Source: Eisenbergiella porci (lineage in GTDB: Bacteria > Bacillota > Clostridia > Lachnospirales > Lachnospiraceae). Taken from it: a stretch of 64,000 bases of DNA. The notes under the pieces were generated by a model that worked only from the letters and a program-made list of their open reading frames with translations, did not search any database and was not told where the DNA came from. Shown here piece after piece: positions 1 through 9,558 of this stretch. The stretch covers positions 29,511-93,510 of the forward strand of contig NZ_VUMI01000020.1 of assembly GCF_009696275.1 (NCBI RefSeq), in the 5' to 3' direction. Position 1 is the first letter of the stretch; each line of letters starts with the position of its first letter. Made by a program: the position numbers and the translations under genes.

Positions 1-724
1 CGCCAATGCCGGACAATCCGCAGAAGGTTTCAAAATGGCCGCCCATCTTAATGCCGAGACGTGCAATTTCCGTAATTCCCCGGGTGATCAGGGCCGCTTT
101 TGTGTTGTCACCATAGCCTAAGCCATCCGCAATGCCTGCTGCCAGCGCCACCACATTTTTCAGGGCCGCGCCGATTTCGATGCCCAGCACGTCCGGGCTG
201 GCATATACACGGAATACCTCATTCATAAAAATATTCTGGATGTACTCCGCTGTTTCCTTATGCTTTGCGCCTGCCACAATAACGGTGGGAAGGCCTTTTC
301 CCACTTCCTCCGCATGGGAAGGGCCGGAAAGGACGGCGACCTCTGCCTGAGGAACCTCCTCTTCGATGATCTGGGAAAGCGTCATCAGCGTATTTTCTTC
401 GATTCCCTTTGCAACATTCACGATGATTTGGCCGTCCTCTACAACATCCTTAAGCCGGGCGGCGGTGCTTCTTGTAAACGGGGAAGGCACAGCCAGCACC
501 AGCAGATCCCTTCCTTCCACCGCTGCCTTTAAATCCGTGGTAAACCGGGTATCCTCCGAAAGGATAACCCCCGGAAGCTTGCTTTTCTGCTCCCTGTCCT
601 TTTTCAGCATTTCGATTTCCGCATCCAGTGCAGACCATACGGTCACATGATGCCCGTTATTTGTAAGAAGCCAGGTAAGCGCTGTTCCCCAGCTGCCTGC
701 TCCGATCATTCCTATTTCCGCCAT
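1..724 (-). CDS. gpsA: Glycerol-3-phosphate dehydrogenase [NAD(P)+], cut by left edge
   Basis: GpsA reduces dihydroxyacetone phosphate to sn-glycerol 3-phosphate, the phospholipid backbone, in the cytosol. The gene runs off the left edge: 241 codons from the ATG at 724 are present, against roughly 330-345 in the family, so the C-terminal part is missing. The protein opens MAEIGMIGAGSWGTAL, the glycine-rich nucleotide-binding motif, and continues with LSGPSHAEEV and ALKNVVALAAGIADG, which carry conserved GpsA signatures including the catalytic lysine. It is the last gene of the DUF512-der-plsY-gpsA run. The 151-bp spacer to plsY holds two short stem-loops (740-754 and 840-864) and no gene. The supply of G3P fits the adjacent acyltransferase PlsY, which uses it. 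Confidence 0.95.
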   Translation of the reverse strand, partial: MAEIGMIGAGSWGTALTWLLTNNGHHVTVWSALDAEIEMLKKDREQKSKLPGVILSEDTRFTTDLKAAVEGRDLLVLAVPSPFTRSTAARLKDVVEDGQIIVNVAKGIEENTLMTLSQIIEEEVPQAEVAVLSGPSHAEEVGKGLPTVIVAGAKHKETAEYIQNIFMNEVFRVYASPDVLGIEIGAALKNVVALAAGIADGLGYGDNTKAALITRGITEIARLGIKMGGHFETFCGLSGIG

Positions 725-875
725 GTTTACTTCCCTTCTGTCTGTTTTACAGACCTTTGCCCGGAGCATGTTTGAAAATTCATTTCTGCCATCAGCACGC
801 CCCTGCGCTTATTTTACCAGTGCCCCTGCTTTTATATACGTTCTGCCCAGTATATGCGCAGAACTGGCCGGACAG

Positions 876-1529
876 CTACACCGCTTCTTTATTTTTCTTA
901 AACAGATAGGTTTTTCTTTCATTTCCATGAAGAAGCCGTTTAATATTTTCACGATGCTTCCAGTAAGCCATTATGGTCAGGAAAGCTCCGATTATGTAAA
1001 GTTCCGTCAGGGCCGCCTGGCCCATTCCGAAAACCCCCAGCTGTCCCAGGACCACCAGTTCAATCATGAAACCGGCATAAACCAGCAGCGATCCAAGGGA
1101 TACATAGTGGGTCGTCAGGAAGGCGCCGAAGAAAAGCACCACGCCCATGGGGATAAAATAAGGATGAAAGGACAGAATCAGGCCGGCTGTGGCCGCAATC
1201 CCCTTACCTCCCTTAAAATGAAGATAAAAGGGAAAGTTATGGCCCAGAATCGCGCCCGCCCCGGCATAAAGCATATACAGATATTTCATGTCGGGATGGC
1301 CGGCTGCAAACAAAAGCCTCGCAAGCAATACCGCCAGTATACACTTGAGCACATCGCCGGCAAAAACAATCAGGCCGGCTTTGGTGCCCAGCACGCGGAG
1401 CGCATTGGTGGTTCCTGCGTTCCCGCTTCCGTAATTCCGGATATCAATGCCATGCATTTTGCCATAGATAAATGAAGTCTGGAACAGGCCGCATACATAG
1501 CCAATCAAAAGACAAACGATACGTATCAT
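876..1529 (-). CDS. plsY: Glycerol-3-phosphate acyltransferase PlsY
   Basis: PlsY is a membrane acyltransferase that moves the acyl group of acyl-phosphate (made by PlsX, here at 33978-34991) onto sn-1 of glycerol 3-phosphate. The 217 residues have several hydrophobic segments. The family motifs are present: SGNAGTTNALRVLG near residue 36, GHNFPFYLHFKGGKGIAA near 95-113, and a later conserved stretch ending in WKHRENIKRLLHGNE. The length is normal. It lies one base downstream of der and upstream of gpsA on the same strand, so the acceptor substrate and its acylation are encoded together. Function is secure from motifs and context. Confidence 0.96.
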   Translation of the reverse strand: MIRIVCLLIGYVCGLFQTSFIYGKMHGIDIRNYGSGNAGTTNALRVLGTKAGLIVFAGDVLKCILAVLLARLLFAAGHPDMKYLYMLYAGAGAILGHNFPFYLHFKGGKGIAATAGLILSFHPYFIPMGVVLFFGAFLTTHYVSLGSLLVYAGFMIELVVLGQLGVFGMGQAALTELYIIGAFLTIMAYWKHRENIKRLLHGNERKTYLFKKNKEAV

Positions 1530-1530
1530 T

Positions 1531-2868
1531 TTACTTCGACTCCTTCCGTTCCCTGATGATAAACTTCAGGGGGGTGCCTCTGAATCCAAAGGCTTCCCTA
1601 ATTTTATTTTCTATATAACGAGTATAGGAAAAGTGCATCAGTTCCTTATCGTTCACAAAAATAACAAACGTAGGCGGTTTCACCGCTGCCTGGGTAATAT
1701 AATAAAGACGCAGTCTCTTGCCCTTGTCCGACGGGGGCTGCTGCATGGCCACCGCCTCTGCCATGATTTCATTCAGTACGCCTGTCGCCACGCGCATGGC
1801 ATGGTTTTCAATCACCGCATCTATGGTTTCAAAAAGCTTGGGCAGACGCTGTCCTGTCTTTGCGGAGATAAAAAGCATTTCCGCATAAGGCATGTAAGAA
1901 AGCGTATTTTTAATCTTTTCCGAGAAACGGTAAATGGTTTTGTCATCCTTCTCAATGGCATCCCATTTGTTGACGGCTATGATCATTCCCTTGCCGCGTT
2001 CATGGGCAATCCCGGCGATTTTGGCATCCTGCTCGGTAACGCCCTCCTGGGCATCAATCACAAGAACCACCACATCGGCGCGCTCTACGGCGCTGACCGT
2101 ACGGACAATCATGTAGCGCTCCAGCTCTTCTTTTATCTTATTTTTACGGCGCAGTCCTGCGGTATCAATAAAAATATATTCTTTTCCGTTATGGACCACC
2201 TCCGTATCAATCGCATCCCTCGTGGTTCCGGCGATATCGGAAACGATTACACGGTTCTCTCCGATCAGCCTGTTAATAATAGAAGATTTCCCCACATTGG
2301 GTTTTCCTACAATTGCGATTCTCGGCCGGTCGTCTTCCTCCTCAGCCTCCGTCTTTTCCTCAAAATGGCTGATTACCTCATCCAGCAGATCCCCCAGTCC
2401 CATGCGGTTGGCGGCAGAAATCGGGTGAGGATCCCCGATTCCCAGATTGTAAAATTCATACACGTCCGGCATGAACTTATCAAAATCATCCACCTTGTTA
2501 ACCACCAGCACCACCGGCTTATGGGAGCGTCTGAGCATATCCGCCACCTTGGAATCCGAATCCACAAGGCCCTGCTTCACATCCACCATAAAAAGGATCA
2601 CATCCGCGGTATCAATGGCAATCTGCGCCTGCTCCCGCATCTGTGATAAAATAATATCGCTGCTGTCCGGCTCGATACCGCCTGTATCAATCAGGGTAAA
2701 AGCCCGGTCCAGCCAGGTTACATCCGCATAAATACGATCTCTTGTAATGCCCGGCGTATCCTTTACAATGGAAATCATCTCTCCCGCCAGCGCGTTAAAG
2801 AGGGTGGATTTACCCACATTCGGCCTTCCCACCACCGCAACGATTGATTTTCTGTTTGTATTGCTCAT
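1531..2868 (-). CDS. der: Ribosome assembly GTPase Der (EngA)
   Basis: Der is a tandem GTPase needed for late assembly of the 50S ribosomal subunit. Two G domains are visible: GRPNVGKST, DTPGITRD, DTGG and NKVD in the first, and GKPNVGKSS, AGTTRDAID, DTAGLRRK and NKWD in the second. A C-terminal KH-like domain follows (about the last 85 residues, with AVKPPTFVIFVND). An ATG at 2883 would add five residues (MDGKY); the ATG at 2868 gives the family-typical MSNTNRKSIVAVVGRPN and has a weak GGATGG upstream, so the start is not certain. It sits between the DUF512 protein and plsY, an order seen in many Clostridia. Confidence 0.96.
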   Translation of the reverse strand: MSNTNRKSIVAVVGRPNVGKSTLFNALAGEMISIVKDTPGITRDRIYADVTWLDRAFTLIDTGGIEPDSSDIILSQMREQAQIAIDTADVILFMVDVKQGLVDSDSKVADMLRRSHKPVVLVVNKVDDFDKFMPDVYEFYNLGIGDPHPISAANRMGLGDLLDEVISHFEEKTEAEEEDDRPRIAIVGKPNVGKSSIINRLIGENRVIVSDIAGTTRDAIDTEVVHNGKEYIFIDTAGLRRKNKIKEELERYMIVRTVSAVERADVVVLVIDAQEGVTEQDAKIAGIAHERGKGMIIAVNKWDAIEKDDKTIYRFSEKIKNTLSYMPYAEMLFISAKTGQRLPKLFETIDAVIENHAMRVATGVLNEIMAEAVAMQQPPSDKGKRLRLYYITQAAVKPPTFVIFVNDKELMHFSYTRYIENKIREAFGFRGTPLKFIIRERKESK

Positions 2869-2908
2869 ATATTTACCATCCATTCTGCCGCCTGTCGTCA
2901 GCGGCTTT

Positions 2909-4243
2909 TCACAGTTTCCTTATAAATGCGTCCACAAAATCATATCCGCTTGATTTTACAATATCTGTCTTCACTTGTAAAGCCCCAGCCAGGTCTTCCA
3001 CCGTGATATCATCCAGCAGGACGCGCTCCCCGCTCCGTAAAATGTTCTCGGGAAGATACAGGATTTCTCCCAAATCCCTGCCCTTCAGCTGGGCTATGAT
3101 ATCCTGTCCGGTGAGAAGCCCGGTCACGGTAATCCGTTCTCCGAAGAAATCGTTTCTTATGGGGAATATCTGTATTTTCACCTCCGGGAACCGCTCCATC
3201 AGCCGATCCGCCATCCGGCGGATATAGGGATAGGCAATCTGGCCCGTTACAGAAGAATAGGTGCCCTTCAGTATTCTGTTTTCCAGGGCTTCCGGCTCCT
3301 CCAGCCGGGCGAGCGCATCCTCATACTCCTCCAGCATCAGCCTTATCATACCCACGCCGTTTTCCAGCTGCATATATCCGTCATAGCTTTCCTCCCTGGG
3401 CAGCTCCTCCCCTGCCAGGATATACCACTCGTCGCTGGCATGGACAAAATGAAGCCCGTATTCGGGGTATAGCTTTTCCTGCCAGCGGTGAATCTGCTCC
3501 AGCATCCGCCTGGCATCCTCCCTCGTAAAAGGTTCCAGCGGCTCCAGGCCCTCCCGGAATCTGGACAGCCCCACCGGCACAACGGACACACTCTGCAGAT
3601 GAGGGAGGTACTTTGTCAGATCCCGGATAGAACGTTCCAGTTCCTCTCCGTCATTAAAACCCTTGCAAAGCACTATCTGGCCGTTCATCTGTATGCCGGC
3701 CTCATAAAATCTGTCCACCTTTTTCAGCGACTCTCCCGCGAACCGGTTATGAAGCATCCGGCAGCGCAATTCCGGATTGGTCGTCTGGAAGGAAATATTG
3801 ATAGGGGACAGGTGATACTTGATAATCCTGTCCACATCCTTCTCCGACATGTTGGTGAGGGTCACATAATTTCCCTGCAGAAAAGAAAGCCGGGAATCAT
3901 CGTCTTTAAAGTACAGCGTTTCCCGCATCCCCTTCGGCATCTGGTCAATAAAACAGAAAATACATTTATTGGTACAGGAGCGGTAATCATCCATCAGACC
4001 ATTGTCAAAGGTCACTCCCAAATCTTCTTCATAATCCTTGTCTATTTCCAGCAGCCATTCTTCACCGGAGGGCTTCGCAATCAGCACCTCCACATATTCC
4101 TCTTCAATCATATATTGGTAGTCAAAAATATCCTCCACCGTCTCTCCATTGATTTCCAGCAGCCTGTCTCCCGGCTCAATTCCCATTTCCTCAGCGATTC
4201 CGCCTTCTTCCACAGCCTGGATCAAATGGCCTTTTTCCTTCAT
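2909..4243 (-). CDS. DUF512 radical-SAM-like protein with PDZ-like N-terminus
   Basis: The protein has a PDZ-like module at residues about 5-60 (GIAEEMGIEPGDRLLEINGE), then a CxxxCxxC cluster (CTNKCIFC, about residue 91-98) typical of radical-SAM enzymes, and a C-terminal DUF512 domain. The length of 444 residues is usual for the family. It is regularly found beside der in Clostridia and Cyanobacteria, but the reaction is unknown to me. The ATG at 4243 has a strong Shine-Dalgarno sequence (AAAGGAG) nine bases upstream. It is the first gene of the minus-strand run DUF512-der-plsY-gpsA and is divergent from prs. A role in ribosome or tRNA modification is only a guess from the neighbouring der. 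Confidence 0.9.
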   Translation of the reverse strand: MKEKGHLIQAVEEGGIAEEMGIEPGDRLLEINGETVEDIFDYQYMIEEEYVEVLIAKPSGEEWLLEIDKDYEEDLGVTFDNGLMDDYRSCTNKCIFCFIDQMPKGMRETLYFKDDDSRLSFLQGNYVTLTNMSEKDVDRIIKYHLSPINISFQTTNPELRCRMLHNRFAGESLKKVDRFYEAGIQMNGQIVLCKGFNDGEELERSIRDLTKYLPHLQSVSVVPVGLSRFREGLEPLEPFTREDARRMLEQIHRWQEKLYPEYGLHFVHASDEWYILAGEELPREESYDGYMQLENGVGMIRLMLEEYEDALARLEEPEALENRILKGTYSSVTGQIAYPYIRRMADRLMERFPEVKIQIFPIRNDFFGERITVTGLLTGQDIIAQLKGRDLGEILYLPENILRSGERVLLDDITVEDLAGALQVKTDIVKSSGYDFVDAFIRKL

Positions 4244-4373
4244 GAATTCTTTCTCCTTTTCCTGCGGGCATCCGTTTTTCTTATTTCAGCACAACGTCAG
4301 TATCCTGCGACCCTTTCATAACAGTCCGGTTGTCCAAGCTGTCATGCCCTTTCCTTATTCTACTAGAATTTTC

Positions 4374-4402
4374 TTGACGTGTCACTAGCATAATGTTATA
4401 AA
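4374..4402 (+). promoter_or_regulatory. Sigma-A promoter of prs
   Basis: TTGACG at 4374-4379, a 17-base spacer and TATAAA at 4397-4402 make a near-consensus housekeeping promoter pointing to prs. The expected start of transcription is about 4409, giving a leader of about 60 bases before the ATG at 4469. Confidence 0.75.
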
Positions 4403-4468
4403 ATAAGTAATGTTGCCAGATCTAAAAAAGAGAAAACGTCTGCCCAGGCAGACAGACAGGAGAACCAT

Positions 4469-5656
4469 ATGCCAAACGTACGAGAACTGGAAAACGCCCT
4501 TCCGGTAGCGCCTCTTAAGGTGCTTGCCATGGAATCCGCCGAAACCATCGGAAGACGCGTCAACAATTATCTTGTTGAATTCCGGAAAAATATGAAAAAT
4601 ACAAAACACGACGATCCCGCTTTCCAGGGGTATATTGAAAACAGTTATCTTGTGGATGCTTCCAGCCCCCGCTTCGGAAGCGGAGAAGGAAAAGGAATCA
4701 TCAGGGAATCCGTCCGCGGAAAGGATCTTTTCATCATTGTTGACGTATGTAACCATAGTCTGACCTATTCCATTAACGGTTATACGAACCACAAATCTCC
4801 CGATGATAATTACCAGGACCTGAAGCGCATGATAGCCTCCGCCGCAGGAAAGGCGCATCGAATCAATGTGGTTATGCCCTTCCTTTATGAAGGCCGCCAG
4901 CACAAGAGGACAAGCAGAGAATCCCTTGACTGTGCATATATGCTCACGGAGCTGGCAAATATGGGCGTGAATAATTTTATCACCTTTGATGCCCATGATC
5001 CAAGGGTGCAGAATGCAACCCCGCTCAACGGTTTTGACAATTTTACGCCGCCTTATCAGTTCATGCGGGCGCTGCTGGATACGGAGGATGATCTGATCAT
5101 CGATCAGGATCATACTATCGTTATCAGCCCCGATGAAGGCGCCCTTGACCGCGCCGTATATTTCGGCAATGTACTCGGCGTCAATACCGGCATGTTCTAC
5201 AAACGCCGCGATTATTCCACCATTGTAAACGGCAAGAACCCCATCGTCGCCCATGAATTCCTGGGAGACAGCGTTGACGGAAAGGACGTTATCATTATTG
5301 ACGATATGATTTCCTCCGGAGAAAGCATGCTGGATACCTCCAGACAGCTGAAGGAAATGAATGCAAAGCGTGTTTTCATCTGCTGTACCTTCGGACTGTT
5401 CACCAATGGCCTTGAGGCCTTCGACAAAGCCTATGAAAACTGCTGGTTCGACCGGGTAATCACTACCAACCTCACCTACCAGCCGCCTGAGCTTTACACC
5501 AGGCCATATTATACCGAGGCCGATATGAGCAAGTTCCTGGCATCCATCATTGATTTTATGAATCATGACATCTCCATGTCCCACGTTATGACTCCTACGG
5601 AAAAAATCAATGAAATCCTGGCCAGATACAATAACAGGGAAGAATACCATATCTGA
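4469..5656 (+). CDS. prs: Ribose-phosphate pyrophosphokinase, long clostridial form
   Basis: The enzyme makes PRPP from ribose 5-phosphate and ATP, feeding purine, pyrimidine, histidine and tryptophan synthesis; TrpD in this window uses PRPP. The phosphoribosyl-binding loop is clear (VIIIDDMISSGESML, about residues 275-289), as is the upstream VISPDEGALDRAVYFGNVLG segment. At 395 residues it is about 80 longer than the common 315-residue form, with extra sequence at the N-terminus (first 50 residues) and within the body, as in other Lachnospiraceae. AGGAGA lies six bases before the ATG. It is transcribed alone, divergent from the DUF512 gene, and ends at a strong hairpin. Confidence 0.92.
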   Translation: MPNVRELENALPVAPLKVLAMESAETIGRRVNNYLVEFRKNMKNTKHDDPAFQGYIENSYLVDASSPRFGSGEGKGIIRESVRGKDLFIIVDVCNHSLTYSINGYTNHKSPDDNYQDLKRMIASAAGKAHRINVVMPFLYEGRQHKRTSRESLDCAYMLTELANMGVNNFITFDAHDPRVQNATPLNGFDNFTPPYQFMRALLDTEDDLIIDQDHTIVISPDEGALDRAVYFGNVLGVNTGMFYKRRDYSTIVNGKNPIVAHEFLGDSVDGKDVIIIDDMISSGESMLDTSRQLKEMNAKRVFICCTFGLFTNGLEAFDKAYENCWFDRVITTNLTYQPPELYTRPYYTEADMSKFLASIIDFMNHDISMSHVMTPTEKINEILARYNNREEYHI

Positions 5657-5754
5657 TCTGCCATATCGGGTGGCTTAAGGAAAAGATATAAGGAAAATTG
5701 CTGAAGGCTTAACAGAAAAGAATCGCATAAGAAGCATTACAGAAGTGGTTTATA

Positions 5755-5787
5755 AAAAAATTCCCCGCAGGCCGCGGGGAATTTTTT
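5755..5787. terminator. Bidirectional intrinsic terminator, prs / kinase
   Basis: An 8-bp stem TTCCCCGC/GCGGGGAA (5761-5768 with 5774-5781, loop AGGCC) is flanked by A6 on the left and T6 on the right, so it can terminate both convergent genes. It overlaps the stop codon of the kinase gene at 5786. Confidence 0.85.
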
Positions 5788-8401
5788 ACTGCTGTTCTTC
5801 CAGACAAGGGAAGGTAATTATCACCTTGAACAAATCTCCATCCAGATAAATGTCGAACTTTCCGTTCTGAAGCTCCGTCAGGTTCCTGGCGATGGACAGT
5901 CCCAGGCCGCTTCCCTCCGTGCTCCGGGAAACATCCCCGCGGATAAAACGTTCTGTCAGTTCATCCGCACTGATATTCAGGGACTGTGCTGAAATATTTT
6001 TCATGGAAAAAGAGGCCAGCTTCTGTCCGTCGGTTTCTTTCACCGCCAGATCCAGATAAACTCTGGTTCCCTCCAGGGCGTATTTATATACGTTTCCGAA
6101 CAGGTTTTCTACTACGCGCCAGATCCGCCTGCTGTCTGCCTCAATATAGACCGGTTTTTCCGGCATGTTTGCGATTAAATCCAGGCACTTTTCATTCATC
6201 TTTTCCGAAAATTCACCCACAGTCTGATTGATCAGCTCTACAAAGTTGAGTCTCTCCATCTGCAGTGAGATGTTGCCGGAGGATATTTTAGAAGCTTCCA
6301 CCAGATCGTCCGTCAGCTGTTTCAGTCTCTGTGATTTGCTGTCCAGTACCTCAATGTAGCCCTTTATTTTTTCATCCTGGATATTCTCTCTTTTCAGGAG
6401 ATTGACGAAATTAATAATGGAGGTAAGGGGGGTCTTAATATCATGTGACACATTGGTAATCAGGTCCGCCTTCAGCCTTTCATCCTTCATGCTGGTGGCC
6501 ACAGCCTCCTGAATCCCGTCGCCGATACTGTTGACCGCTTCCGCCAGCGCCCTGTTTTCCCCATGCATCTTGCTGTCATCTATTTTGAAGCCGAAATCTC
6601 CGCTTCCGATAGTCTGCGTGCCTTCCACAATTTTCTGCAGATCCTTTCTTTCCATATACAAAAGGGCCGCCACAAAAATATCCACGATTCCCGCAAACAG
6701 TATTCCCACCGTGCCCAGAATTCCCATAAACAGGTTGAAGGCGGCAATGATAAGGAAGGGAATCAGGATTCTGCTCACAATATGGCTGTTGTCATACAGA
6801 CGCAGGACAATGCGCTTTAACAGCCTGCCCAGCTGCCACAGCAAAGAATCCCTCCAGAAGGTATGCACCTTCAGACGGCGCACCAGCCCCAGATAGAAGG
6901 AGGTGCTAATCCAGTCCAGCAGGAAGGCTGCCGCAACGGCCGCCGCCGTAAGCATGAACGGACTGATGCCTTCCCCTGCGAGCGTATAGGAAAAAGCAAT
7001 ATCATAGGCCGCGCCGCACAGTACGCAGAAGCCTGCAGTCACGGAAGCAGCCAGGACAAGGAAAATCTCGGTGGGAAAATGATCTCCCTTTTTCAGGGCA
7101 ACCACATAGCCGTCCTCGTTTTCCTCTTCTTTTCTTCCTTCATATACGGTAAGGACGCCCAAAAGCCAAAGGGACAGGATCATTGCCAGCGCGCCAAGGG
7201 CCACCGTCTGCCAGTAATAAGGCATAAAGCTGACAAAAGCCGCCCTGGCCTTCGCCAGGCTGTCATTTACTTCATAGGAAGTATCCACGCCGATCCAGAC
7301 TCTGGAATTTTCTCCGAAGGCATATTCGTAAGAACCCAGTATTTCCCGCATTTCCTCCGTGGTCATCTGGGTATTGGTCTTAATCTCCACCCGATCAGGA
7401 TTATAATACAGATAACGTCCGTAGGCGCTGAATTCATCCGTTATCTGCTTCTCGCTTTTATTGGTATAGCTCTGGGACAGATTGGTAAAATAACGGATTT
7501 CTCCATCCACTACCATCTGATAGCAGTAACGGACATTCGTCTTGTCTTCTCCGTAAAACTTCTTAAAGCTGCTGTATTCCGTAAAATTGTGATAGAGCTG
7601 GTTGCAGGCCTCCACCAGATTATTCCGCAGCATCATATATTCTTCCATATCTGAGGCATAATCAGCCAAATCCATTCCCGATGCGGAATAATATCTGGGG
7701 ACGAGAATATCCAGGGCCAATACATCTTCCGTGTTTACGGTCATTTCTCCCTTTTCCGAGGCTCTTTCCATATAGCTTTCCAGACTGTCCGGAAGCTCCA
7801 TTATCATCCGCATGCTCAGGGAGTCCGTTCCCTTATCCGCAACCTGTGTGGAATATTTGATGGCCTGCCTGGTAAGCTCTGACTGCAGTGCATAGTCCCC
7901 CATGGTAAGATCACTGGGAATTTCCATTTCCGTCTCGCTTTTCCCCAGACCGAAATAGATGGCAAAATCACTTTCTGTTCCATAAACCGTTTCATAACTG
8001 AATCCGTAGTTTCCCCATTTAATCAGATCGTCCAGGTAATATTCTGCGGTCACTTCTTCTTCCGATACCATGCTCGTCCTGTTCACATATGCGGTGATAT
8101 CGATCTGTTTCTTTCCATCATAGACGCCGTCCGTTTCCAGCTGGCTTTTGATGACGGACATTCTGGTAATATCCTGGGCATCCTTACGCAGGATATCATC
8201 AAAAACCTCCGAATCCTCAAACATTTCCTTCTGGGCAAAGGGAGAAATAAAGTAGCGGCTCTTTCCATTGGTGCCTTCCACCGTAATGAAGGAGTTGGAA
8301 ATAATTGCGATTACACTTCCGATCGCCGCCGCCGTCAATACTCTTTTTGTAAACAGGATCAACGTACGTTTTCCTCTTCCCATCACATTCTTTTTCTTCA
8401 T
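5786..8401 (-). CDS. Large membrane sensor histidine kinase
   Basis: This is an 871-residue sensor kinase. A first membrane segment at about residues 14-36 is followed by about 350 residues of predicted extracellular domain, then a block of several membrane helices between about 395 and 590, a linker, the HisKA box SHDIKTPLTSI with the phospho-acceptor His near residue 652, and an ATPase domain with ENLFGNVYKYAL near 765 and GSGLGLSIA near 834. The extracellular part was not recognised; it contains no obvious PAS or Cache motif by eye. The gene follows its response regulator by 37 bases on the same strand, so they form a pair. Its stop lies in the terminator shared with prs. The signal sensed is unknown. 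Confidence 0.9.
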   Translation of the reverse strand: MKKKNVMGRGKRTLILFTKRVLTAAAIGSVIAIISNSFITVEGTNGKSRYFISPFAQKEMFEDSEVFDDILRKDAQDITRMSVIKSQLETDGVYDGKKQIDITAYVNRTSMVSEEEVTAEYYLDDLIKWGNYGFSYETVYGTESDFAIYFGLGKSETEMEIPSDLTMGDYALQSELTRQAIKYSTQVADKGTDSLSMRMIMELPDSLESYMERASEKGEMTVNTEDVLALDILVPRYYSASGMDLADYASDMEEYMMLRNNLVEACNQLYHNFTEYSSFKKFYGEDKTNVRYCYQMVVDGEIRYFTNLSQSYTNKSEKQITDEFSAYGRYLYYNPDRVEIKTNTQMTTEEMREILGSYEYAFGENSRVWIGVDTSYEVNDSLAKARAAFVSFMPYYWQTVALGALAMILSLWLLGVLTVYEGRKEEENEDGYVVALKKGDHFPTEIFLVLAASVTAGFCVLCGAAYDIAFSYTLAGEGISPFMLTAAAVAAAFLLDWISTSFYLGLVRRLKVHTFWRDSLLWQLGRLLKRIVLRLYDNSHIVSRILIPFLIIAAFNLFMGILGTVGILFAGIVDIFVAALLYMERKDLQKIVEGTQTIGSGDFGFKIDDSKMHGENRALAEAVNSIGDGIQEAVATSMKDERLKADLITNVSHDIKTPLTSIINFVNLLKRENIQDEKIKGYIEVLDSKSQRLKQLTDDLVEASKISSGNISLQMERLNFVELINQTVGEFSEKMNEKCLDLIANMPEKPVYIEADSRRIWRVVENLFGNVYKYALEGTRVYLDLAVKETDGQKLASFSMKNISAQSLNISADELTERFIRGDVSRSTEGSGLGLSIARNLTELQNGKFDIYLDGDLFKVIITFPCLEEQQ

Positions 8402-8438
8402 AATTCTTCCTCCCGCCCTGCTGTACTTTTCCCGGCCT

Positions 8439-9131
8439 TTACTGCTTTTCGATTTTATAGCCCACTCCCCATACCACCTTCAGATAACGGGGCTCCTTGG
8501 GGTTGATTTCAATTTTTTCACGGATATGCCTGATATGGACGGCCACTGTGTTATCGGCGCCGATAGCCTCTTCCTCCCAGATGCTTTCATATATCTGATC
8601 AATGGAAAACACACGGCCCTGGTTCTTCACCAGAAGAAGGAGGATATTATATTCGATGGGGGTCAGCTTAACCGGTTCGTCATCCACCGTCACTTCCTTG
8701 GTTTCGTCATTGATCACAAGCCCTCCCGCACGGAAAATTGCATTGTTTTCCGCATTCAGGTTTCCCAGCTGGGTATACCTGCGCAGATGGGACTTCACTC
8801 TTGCCACCAGCTCCAGCGGATTGAAGGGCTTGGTCACATAATCATCGGCTCCGATATTCAGGCCCAGGATCTTATCCGCATCCTCGGATTTGGCAGAAAG
8901 GATAATAATCGGGATGCTGCTGTATTCCCTGATTTTCAGGGTGGCATGGATGCCGTCCAGCCTGGGCATCATCACATCCATGATAAGCAGGTGCACCTCA
9001 TTGTTCTTCAGGGCACGGATGGCCTGTTCCCCGTCATATGCCTTTATAACATGGTAGCCCTCCTGAGCCAGGTAAATCTCTATCGCTTCCACAATTTCTC
9101 TATCATCGTCGCATACAAGAATATTTGTCAT
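8439..9131 (-). CDS. OmpR/PhoB-family response regulator
   Basis: The 230-residue protein has a receiver domain (CDDD at residues 7-10, phospho-acceptor D52 in LIMDVMMP, conserved Lys in YVTKPFNP) and a winged-helix DNA-binding domain ending VWGVGYKIEKQ. An in-frame ORF continues upstream to 9260, but the start at 9131 is preferred because AAGGAG sits nine or so bases before this ATG and MTNILVCDDD is the normal beginning of the fold. It is transcribed ahead of the sensor kinase at 5786-8401 and surely receives phosphate from it. No target operator could be inferred. Confidence 0.95.
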   Translation of the reverse strand: MTNILVCDDDREIVEAIEIYLAQEGYHVIKAYDGEQAIRALKNNEVHLLIMDVMMPRLDGIHATLKIREYSSIPIIILSAKSEDADKILGLNIGADDYVTKPFNPLELVARVKSHLRRYTQLGNLNAENNAIFRAGGLVINDETKEVTVDDEPVKLTPIEYNILLLLVKNQGRVFSIDQIYESIWEEEAIGADNTVAVHIRHIREKIEINPKEPRYLKVVWGVGYKIEKQ

Positions 9132-9558
9132 CTTCTGTCGCTCCTTCCGCAGACCGTGCTTTATCATTCCCTGCCGGACAGGCCTGCCTTTTTGCATCAG
9201 TATACCACAAACTGCGGCCGACTTGTAGCCTTTTCGGCATGTTACGGCGGCCCCGCCCATGCAATATATGGTAAGAGCCGCCGCGTGTGTGATGCAGATC
9301 TGTGATGTTTGTGTATTTATTTAAACATATAGTTATTAATATAGAAAAAGGAACATTATTAATATTTTCTTAAGGTTGGGGGAGGGGAAGCGAATGGAGA
9401 GAGGCGGCAGTACGTACCGGGGTGGAAGTTTTCGGGGCTGGGGCGGGGGCTGTTTCCCATGGTCGGACGCAAAAATGGGGTATTTCTAACCGCAGCGGTT
9501 TTCCTGTTGCTGTCAGACGGCGCAGAACTCCTCACTGCGTTCGTCAGACAGCATCGTC
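9132..9558. other. Intergenic region with G-rich stretch
   Basis: This 427-base gap separates the divergent response regulator and MoxR genes. It holds an AT-rich part (9305-9370) likely to contain promoters, a strongly G-rich stretch on the plus strand (9377-9452, with runs of four to five G), and the inverted repeat at 9510-9551. No convincing gene was found. A TATACT hexamer on the minus strand near 9210 may be the -10 of the regulator, but no good -35 accompanies it. Confidence 0.5.
9510..9551. repeat. Imperfect inverted repeat beside the MoxR start
   Basis: CTGTCAGACG (9510-9519) pairs with CGTCAGACAG (9542-9551) with one A-A mismatch, and GCAG/CTGC continues the stem inward around a loop of about nine bases. 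It resembles a REP-type element. It ends only eight bases before the first usable start codon of the MoxR gene. Confidence 0.55.

Noticed and set aside
723..1475. 250-codon open frame on the plus strand over plsY
   Set aside because: plsY has clear motifs on the minus strand; this frame has none.
1633..2646. 337-codon open frame on the plus strand
   Set aside because: Antisense to der and rich in His/Arg, as expected for a shadow frame.
4385..5650. 421-codon open frame on the minus strand
   Set aside because: Antisense to prs, which is unmistakable; it also covers the prs promoter. No family similarity.
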